Positions 57,807 to 64,000 of a stretch of DNA of 64,000 bases are shown in pieces; within the stretch, counting starts at the first letter, position 1; each line of letters begins with the position of its first letter. The translations under genes were made by a program, and so were the position numbers. The notes under the pieces were generated by a model. It saw only the letters and a list, made by a program, of their open reading frames with translations, ran no database searches and had not been told where the DNA came from. The DNA lies in NCBI GenBank assembly GCA_958296185.1, contig CATQIB010000015.1, positions 1-64,000 of the forward strand. The letters are read 5' to 3'. This stretch comes from an uncultured Mesonia sp. (GTDB lineage Bacteria; Bacteroidota; Bacteroidia; Flavobacteriales; Flavobacteriaceae).

Positions 57807-60800
57807 ATGAAAATAAAGAATATCCAAGAATATCGTCGTTTTTATAAAAACGAAATCCGCCGTTTAAGATTAGCAGATCGTAACGAAAACTTTATCGGTA
57901 ATTTTTTAAATGAGCCCGATTCTAATGAAGTTGAATTTGGGTGGTTTGAAATATATCATGGTGACAAAGAAGGGTACGGAAAAGCTGAAGCAGGAATTGA
58001 AAATTTCCTGCAAAGTTTCCTTGATATGGCAAAAGACGGACAGGCTGTATATGAGTTTTTACAAAATGCTGTAGATGCAGGCAGTACGCATTATGCAATG
58101 GTTTGGGGACAGGATGAGCTGGACGGAAACCACTATTTGCTCGTTGCCAATAATGGTAAAATGTTTAATCTGGACAGCGTTCGGTCTATTCTTAATGTGG
58201 GGTCATCCACCAAAAGCAACGATAGCCAAACCATAGGTAAATTTGGTATTGGTTTTAAGCTTGCACACCGATTAGTAGGTAAAGACAATGGCTTACAGGA
58301 ATTAATTAACGAGCATTCAGGGCCTATACTTTTCAGCTGGAAAAATTATGAAATTGAACAACTGTCCAGTGGAGATGCGATTGAACCGGAAACATTCAGC
58401 TATAATCCTAAAGCCAATCGTAATTTTGAAATGGCAGACGAATATCCATGGCTGTTTAAAATCCTTATTACCTGTTTTCCTTGCTTACCAGAAAATAGTC
58501 TTGTAGAAGAACTTCCAAAGATGGCAAACGGTCAGTCAGCCGAAGTTAATCCATTCAGCAGTGAAGAGTATGAGGTACTCTCACGTTGGGTAAAAAAACA
58601 TCAGAAGATTTTAAATAAGGATACTTATAACGAAGGAGCTTTATTTTTTATCAAATTGGGTAAAGGTAAAGAAGAAGAACTGGCGGAGGTGAATTTAAAA
58701 GAAGGCGTAAAATTTGCCATAGCTATTTTAAAGGAAACTGCCAGTGATGAAGATCAAAGGGAAAAGTTGTTACATACAGTCCAGTTGAATAATGATGAAC
58801 CAATAACCTATCCTGAATTAGAGTACATTAGACTGAATATCTCAAAAGAAACAGATAAAGATACTTACGCTTATGTCAGGTTTGGAGTAGATAATTATAA
58901 GGACTTGAATAATGAACAGCAGCGAAAAATCACAGATGAGGCTGATATTGAAGTACTGTTCGGATTTAGAAAACATAATGAAATTGGAGAGTATTTTAAA
59001 GGAGCTCCAAATCTGTATCTATATTTTCCCTTATCTGAAGAAGTCCATAATTTCAATTATATACTGCATTCTAATGCTTTTTATAAGGGCAGCTCAAGAA
59101 CCTTTTTACATAAAGGCAACAGTAAGGAAGACGGGATTAATGAACGTTTGCTAAAAGTTCTTGTTAACAAAATTGAAGAACAACTAAAAGTACTTTCTCA
59201 ATCTGAGAATCCAGATGATAAATCGTTGTTTCTTCATTTTTATGCATCACTATTAACCTCTGGAAAAAGTACCAACCAAGACCGACTGTGGATTGAAACA
59301 CCTTATATAAATCCAGTAAACGAGCGATTGAAACAATATATTCCTGTACGAAATAATGTTGAGGTAAATAGTTACAAAACTATTGCTGATAATGGTGCTG
59401 TCTTTATTAAAAAAACAGAAGTTGATATTGACCCAGATGTATGGGGATTGCAAGGTGTAAACTGGTTTTATTGGAATGACGATGATCTTAATCTCTATCT
59501 TAAAGCCAAGGAAAAACTCGAAATAGAAAACTACACCATTTTTGATTTACTGGAAAATGTGGGGATTGAAGTCCAAATAAACAATTGGTTGAATGGAGAT
59601 GAGGGCAGAATAAAATTATTATTAAGAGAGCTATCGTCAGTTACGCCTGACAAACCTTTAATTGACCGCATAAAATCACAGTTAGTACAATTAAAACTAT
59701 TTAAATTTTCAAATGGTGATTTACTTTCGCTTTCTGAATTTTTAGAAAAAGAAACCAATGGTTATTTTCTTTTGCACAATATACTGGGGGAAATAAAACA
59801 TATTTTACAAAAAGCAGGTTTGATTACAACCGAACTGGATTTGAAAGAATTTGAATTCGTTGAAAAATACCGGACATTTTTATTACAATCCTCTAAGCAT
59901 AGCGGATATACTGAGCTCACAAAATTATTCAGTCAGTCGGTAGAAGATGAAAAATTGTCTAAGCTGAGTAAAGACGAAAAATTAAAAATATTCAATGCCT
60001 TTAGAACTTTTAATGCTGACAATGTAAATGATCGGATCAGAGAACTGAAATTATTTGAGAATAATCTGGGTAAACCAATTGCATTCAAGTCCTTATTAGC
60101 ACGACAATCAGACAATACATGGCTAAATATTTTCAGTATTTCTGTTAGGGAATACAATGACCAGATAAAGGCCTACTTATTGGATGACACGAAGACGCTA
60201 TATGAACAAATTGTATATCCCTATTGGGAAGATATACTAAACCGGATAGCTACAAAACCCATGGAAGTAAACACTATCATTAACGATATTGCATCTATTT
60301 TTAATGAAAGCAATTGGTCTGAAAAACAACAGCATTCGTTATCAAATCAGGACTTGATCCTGTTTAAGGGGGAAGTAGTAAAATCTGATAATATTTTTTA
60401 TAAAAATAATCTTATAACGTTATCCCCAGAGTCCTTTTCTAAGGTCCAAGATATAGCGTTCAAAATTTATGGACTCCATATACCAGACAGCATTCTTATT
60501 AAGTATTTGGATGAAATACCACTTTCTTATTCTAGTATTACAGCTAACTTATCCATAGACGTTGAAGATATATCAATTGACGATATTAACGATTTATTGC
60601 TTTTTTGCACTGTTTGCGATATCGATTTCTTCGAGTACAATACAATATCCTATGATGGAGCCAGCTACCTGATTAACAACGGATCAGATTTAAAACAGTA
60701 TTTTTCTTCAGATAAACGTATTGTTGACTATATAGGAAAGTATCACCCGGAACAGTTTATTCTAATTCCTACTCCTATTCAAGTTAAAGCCGGAACAATT

Positions 60801-63800
60801 AAAATGTCTGGTACTGTTTTGATAGAGCAATTAATCGAACTGTTCCCAGAAGAAATAATAGAACAAGAACTGGATTTAATTGGATTGGTACTGAATGAAC
60901 GACAAGAAGACAAAAAGCATTTATTAAATTCTTTGACTTATTTGAGATTAGATGCGTCCTGGCAGGAAGAACGTCAGAACGAATTGTATGTAAAGCTCAT
61001 CAATTCGGTTATTGAAGAAACAATCGAAACAGAAGATTTAGAAACTATACAACACAAAATAATAATATACAATGGTGAACAAGAGGTTAATATTGGAGGA
61101 ATAGAAAGTGCTCAGGATACAATAGAAGTCAAAAGAGACGATAAATCTATCTATCTTTCTCAATCTCAAATTTTGGATTTGGAAAATTCACAGATTATAA
61201 ACCTTATTCAGCATTTTCACGATGAAGTCTTGGGTAGAAATTTTATAAGTCCTGCTAAAGCAGACAAATTATTTAAGATTTCAAGCGTTGGGATAACCGA
61301 AGACTTGAAAAACAAATTTGTTAAGTCTTTAACAAATAATCAGATTCAAAACACACATCAGCTTCTTTTTGTGTGGCTATCAGGTTTATTCGAGAAAGAA
61401 GAGATGAGCAAATTTAGTTTGTGTTCTCAGAATGGTAACTGGTACAATTTAGAAGGAATACTAATTATTTACAATCAAGTGAATGAGAGCCACATTGATC
61501 CAAAGTATCTCCGCAGTGAACAATATGTTAATCTTCAAGAGTTGTTGCAGTTAAACGACCTTGAGATATTCAATTTTGGAGAAAATGAAGATGATATTAT
61601 AGCTTCCAAATTCTTGTTTGTTAAAGGAATTGATCCTTACATCTTAAATTCAAAAGGTGAACTTTTAGATAAGTTAGACTATCTGTACAACGGTTGGAAA
61701 GGTGTGCCTCATGCAACAAGAGATTACAAAAAAGATGCTGAATGGGAAGATATTTTAGGTATAAATCCATTGCACTATATACTGAATGGAAAACACATTG
61801 AAAATGAAATACTACCTACAGATTTTTTAGAATGGTGCAATAATGAAAAACCGAAGCAAGAATTTCTAAGAGGTATTGGTATTTTTGTAAATGACAGATT
61901 TTTGGAGCCACTACGACAATTTCTTTTGAAGGAAATAGAAGCATTGCCAGAGGAAGTTGACCCATTGAAATTTAACGATACTATCTTACTCAATACACTT
62001 AAAGGATTATGCGGTGACTTTACTTCTTTGAATAACCAACCGGTAATATATGATAATGGAAAAGATAATTATAGGATTTCAATACTTGAACGTATCATTA
62101 CTTATTTAATCGAAAGCGATGTCGAATGTCCTTTACTGGTGCATAATAACAGTATTTCATTCAAACTTGTAACTCCCTCTGCAACTGAAATTTGGCAAAT
62201 AGGAGACGAATTACACTCAAAACTAAAACAAAATGAAGAGAATAATTTGAATCACATTTATTCCAGCTATTACATTGTAAAATCAGAATTACTCTCCATT
62301 CAGAAGCTTAGTGATCATACAGATCAGTTTGAATTTAAACGGGAGTTCACTCCAATAAACGTAGAGGAACATGATGAACCCTTTTACCACAATTGGAGTA
62401 AACATTATAACATTATACTCATAAAGCAGGATCAATTAAAATTTAAAATATTTGATTCAGATGAAGAGAAACGAAAATACATTGGAACAATTGAGGATGG
62501 TAGTTTTCACATTGTAGAAGAAAATGAACTGATAACAATTTATTACCCTAAGAGTATTCATATGGAAGGCTTAATGTCTGCATTGGAAGAATCTGGCAAC
62601 TCAATAACTGACTCGATTGAAGATTTAATTTCCAGAAGAGATACAATGCTGGCGAGTATCTACAATGCTTATAATGCTGCCAATATAGACGATGTGAATA
62701 ACGAACATTTAAGGGCATTACAAGAAGCTTTTAGAACACAAAATTTAAAACAAGAGCGTAATGATTTAATCGAAAATATTAGACAAAATGCAAAATATTC
62801 CTACGATTGGTTTATATCTTATTTAGATTACTTACTTACTTTTAGTAGCAATAGTGCTGATAACAATAGGCAAAAAACAATCCGGTTCCAATCCTTAAAA
62901 CGTCAGACTGTAAATCATCTGATATCAGGTAAATATTTTCTGTTGAGTGGTGCAAGTTCCTATGTGAGCGAGTCTATAGAGGAAACAAGTGATTTTTCAT
63001 TGTCAGTCACGATGAAGAATAACAAGAGGATAGAAGTAATCGTAGAAGGAGCTCAAAAGCAAGGTCAGGATCTGTTGATCTTTTGTCCCAAAGGCATTTC
63101 TAATGAAATAACGGAAAATCTGGATGCTGTTTTTCAGGCTGAAATAACCTTTGTTCCTCAAATTGATTTATTAAAAGAGTTAAGGAGTGCATTCGCGAAT
63201 GAAAGTAATTTGGAAAGGTGGAACGAAATAAACGAAAGTTTGCCTCCGCTACATTTTATCTATGGTCCTCCGGGAACAGGAAAAACTACCTCGCTTTGTG
63301 AAAGAATAATTGATATAAAGGAAGAAAATCCAAAAACAAAAATACTCTTTTTGACGCCTACTAATAAAGCAGCTGATGTTTTATCTAAAAAATTATTGAT
63401 CCCAACTGATAATCCAGATGATAGAATAGGTGTCAGGTTGAAAAAATTGAATGACAACAATGAATATCTAAGCATTACTCGTATCGGAAGACCTACTGAC
63501 CCCGAATTAGAAGGATTTAATGCAGAAGTTTATCAGTCTTCTGTGAATGATTCGGTACTTAAGTGGGCAGATGTTCTCGCAATGACGATTCATCGTTTAC
63601 CTTATACCTCCGTGTTTACGGAAGAACTAAACAATGAAATTAGATTATTCAAACTAGAGGGGCATTGGGATTATGTCATATTTGATGAGGCATCTATGAT
63701 AAACCTACCTTATTTGGTATTTGCGATTATGGCAATATCCAAGTTCAGTCCTAATGTAAAATTCATTATAGCTGGTGATCCTAAACAAATTCCTCCGGTA

Positions 63801-64000
63801 GTAGATGTAAACGATAAAGAACTGGAAGAATTGGATATTCAGGATGAAAACGTTTATTCAATGATGAACATTAGAAGTTTTAAGGAAAATGAGCAAATAT
63901 TGAGAAATGGTGATTCTATTCAGAATTTGAGTATTCAATATAGAAGTCTAGGTAAAATCGGTCAGCTTTTCAGTGAATTATCGTATGGCGGTTTATTGCA
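57807..64000 (+). CDS. Giant GHKL ATPase-SF1 helicase fusion (3' end cut by window edge)
   Basis: The frame stays open from the ATG at 57807 to the window end, at least 2,064 codons. Residues 75-330 are a GHKL (HSP90-like, sacsin/NOV type) ATPase: Y-E-F-L-Q-N-A-V-D-A near residue 83-92 (Glu83, Asn87), V-A-N-N-G-K-M-F near 113-120 with Asn where many have Asp, and I-G-K-F-G-I-G-F-K (Gly144-Lys151). Then comes a region of about 1,450 residues with no recognised domain. Residues 1815-2064 start an SF1 helicase: Y-G-P-P-G-T-G-K-T-T (Gly1820, Lys1826), V-I-F-D-E-A-S near 1960 and A-G-D-P-K-Q-I-P-P near 1990. It ends the defence operon, so an antiviral role is likely. The C-terminal part is outside the window. 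Confidence 0.85.
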   Translation, partial: MKIKNIQEYRRFYKNEIRRLRLADRNENFIGNFLNEPDSNEVEFGWFEIYHGDKEGYGKAEAGIENFLQSFLDMAKDGQAVYEFLQNAVDAGSTHYAMVWGQDELDGNHYLLVANNGKMFNLDSVRSILNVGSSTKSNDSQTIGKFGIGFKLAHRLVGKDNGLQELINEHSGPILFSWKNYEIEQLSSGDAIEPETFSYNPKANRNFEMADEYPWLFKILITCFPCLPENSLVEELPKMANGQSAEVNPFSSEEYEVLSRWVKKHQKILNKDTYNEGALFFIKLGKGKEEELAEVNLKEGVKFAIAILKETASDEDQREKLLHTVQLNNDEPITYPELEYIRLNISKETDKDTYAYVRFGVDNYKDLNNEQQRKITDEADIEVLFGFRKHNEIGEYFKGAPNLYLYFPLSEEVHNFNYILHSNAFYKGSSRTFLHKGNSKEDGINERLLKVLVNKIEEQLKVLSQSENPDDKSLFLHFYASLLTSGKSTNQDRLWIETPYINPVNERLKQYIPVRNNVEVNSYKTIADNGAVFIKKTEVDIDPDVWGLQGVNWFYWNDDDLNLYLKAKEKLEIENYTIFDLLENVGIEVQINNWLNGDEGRIKLLLRELSSVTPDKPLIDRIKSQLVQLKLFKFSNGDLLSLSEFLEKETNGYFLLHNILGEIKHILQKAGLITTELDLKEFEFVEKYRTFLLQSSKHSGYTELTKLFSQSVEDEKLSKLSKDEKLKIFNAFRTFNADNVNDRIRELKLFENNLGKPIAFKSLLARQSDNTWLNIFSISVREYNDQIKAYLLDDTKTLYEQIVYPYWEDILNRIATKPMEVNTIINDIASIFNESNWSEKQQHSLSNQDLILFKGEVVKSDNIFYKNNLITLSPESFSKVQDIAFKIYGLHIPDSILIKYLDEIPLSYSSITANLSIDVEDISIDDINDLLLFCTVCDIDFFEYNTISYDGASYLINNGSDLKQYFSSDKRIVDYIGKYHPEQFILIPTPIQVKAGTIKMSGTVLIEQLIELFPEEIIEQELDLIGLVLNERQEDKKHLLNSLTYLRLDASWQEERQNELYVKLINSVIEETIETEDLETIQHKIIIYNGEQEVNIGGIESAQDTIEVKRDDKSIYLSQSQILDLENSQIINLIQHFHDEVLGRNFISPAKADKLFKISSVGITEDLKNKFVKSLTNNQIQNTHQLLFVWLSGLFEKEEMSKFSLCSQNGNWYNLEGILIIYNQVNESHIDPKYLRSEQYVNLQELLQLNDLEIFNFGENEDDIIASKFLFVKGIDPYILNSKGELLDKLDYLYNGWKGVPHATRDYKKDAEWEDILGINPLHYILNGKHIENEILPTDFLEWCNNEKPKQEFLRGIGIFVNDRFLEPLRQFLLKEIEALPEEVDPLKFNDTILLNTLKGLCGDFTSLNNQPVIYDNGKDNYRISILERIITYLIESDVECPLLVHNNSISFKLVTPSATEIWQIGDELHSKLKQNEENNLNHIYSSYYIVKSELLSIQKLSDHTDQFEFKREFTPINVEEHDEPFYHNWSKHYNIILIKQDQLKFKIFDSDEEKRKYIGTIEDGSFHIVEENELITIYYPKSIHMEGLMSALEESGNSITDSIEDLISRRDTMLASIYNAYNAANIDDVNNEHLRALQEAFRTQNLKQERNDLIENIRQNAKYSYDWFISYLDYLLTFSSNSADNNRQKTIRFQSLKRQTVNHLISGKYFLLSGASSYVSESIEETSDFSLSVTMKNNKRIEVIVEGAQKQGQDLLIFCPKGISNEITENLDAVFQAEITFVPQIDLLKELRSAFANESNLERWNEINESLPPLHFIYGPPGTGKTTSLCERIIDIKEENPKTKILFLTPTNKAADVLSKKLLIPTDNPDDRIGVRLKKLNDNNEYLSITRIGRPTDPELEGFNAEVYQSSVNDSVLKWADVLAMTIHRLPYTSVFTEELNNEIRLFKLEGHWDYVIFDEASMINLPYLVFAIMAISKFSPNVKFIIAGDPKQIPPVVDVNDKELEELDIQDENVYSMMNIRSFKENEQILRNGDSIQNLSIQYRSLGKIGQLFSELSYGGLL

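Noticed and set aside
1..64000. CRISPR arrays, tRNA or rRNA genes, and complete insertion sequences
   Set aside because: No regular direct-repeat array, tRNA cloverleaf, rRNA-like stretch or transposase ORF was seen on either strand.

Overview
The window looks like a large part of an integrative and conjugative element (ICE) of a Bacteroidota bacterium, class Flavobacteriia or Sphingobacteriia. The evidence is a CTnDOT-type tra module (TraE, TraF, TraG, TraI-like proteins, TraJ), a Bacteroidota-type mob module (Toprim protein, MobA, MobB, MobC), promoter-like sequences of the Bacteroidota type (TAnnTTTG at -7) and AT-rich intergenic DNA. No rRNA, tRNA, CRISPR array or complete insertion sequence was seen. 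Neither end of the element (integrase, att sites) is in the window, and both window edges cut a gene.

Layout. (1) 1-12.8 kb, minus strand: the conjugation operon, reading leftwards from a small membrane protein through traE, a DUF1896-like gene, a 1,842-aa N6-methylase/helicase fusion, traF, traG and three tandem TraI-like paralogues to traJ, which is cut by the left edge. (2) 13-14.8 kb: a lipoprotein and a 403-aa unknown. (3) 15-22.7 kb: metabolic and regulatory cargo. It holds a glutamine amidotransferase, a YggS protein, an AAA ATPase, a MarR regulator and a set probably controlled by a divergent MocR/PdxR-type regulator (cupin, DHDPS-like enzyme, ferredoxin, thioredoxin-like protein, secreted protein). 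Two copies of the same operator-like sequence lie 2 kb apart there. (4) 22.7-36.8 kb: metal and efflux cargo. It holds a Zn/Cd P-type ATPase with a Fur-family regulator, a copper set (CopA ATPase, CopZ-like chaperone, Csp-like four-helix protein, His-rich secreted protein), a complete RND tripartite pump, a cyclase-YHS fusion and an AraC regulator with an N-terminal metal-binding domain. (5) 36.8-40 kb: an AT-rich spacer, a strongly structured RNA leader, small ICE genes, a truncated ATPase and an AraC/SDR pair. (6) 40-44.9 kb, plus strand: mobilization genes with a hairpin-rich oriT candidate.

(7) 45-64 kb, plus strand: a defence island of about 19 kb that reads as one tightly packed transcription unit behind a good Bacteroidota promoter. 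It is a type I restriction-modification locus (half-length HsdS, small unknown, HsdM, HsdS, then HsdR and a YgjP metalloprotease). Between hsdS and hsdR lie a two-gene CBASS-like module (CD-NTase with C-terminal sensor domain plus SLATT two-TM effector) and a long prokaryotic Argonaute that looks catalytically dead, with a two-TM partner protein. Past YgjP there is a giant protein, open for at least 2,064 codons, that joins an N-terminal GHKL/sacsin-like ATPase to a C-terminal SF1 helicase.

The most notable points are: the Argonaute gene is split by a -1 frame change exactly at a U_UUU_UUA slippery heptamer; restriction, CBASS and Argonaute modules are nested in one operon; and the GHKL-helicase giant is not a standard member of the named defence systems known to me. 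The plausible overall logic is that the ICE protects its host from phages and competing plasmids while carrying metal and efflux resistance. All functions are inferred from sequence motifs.
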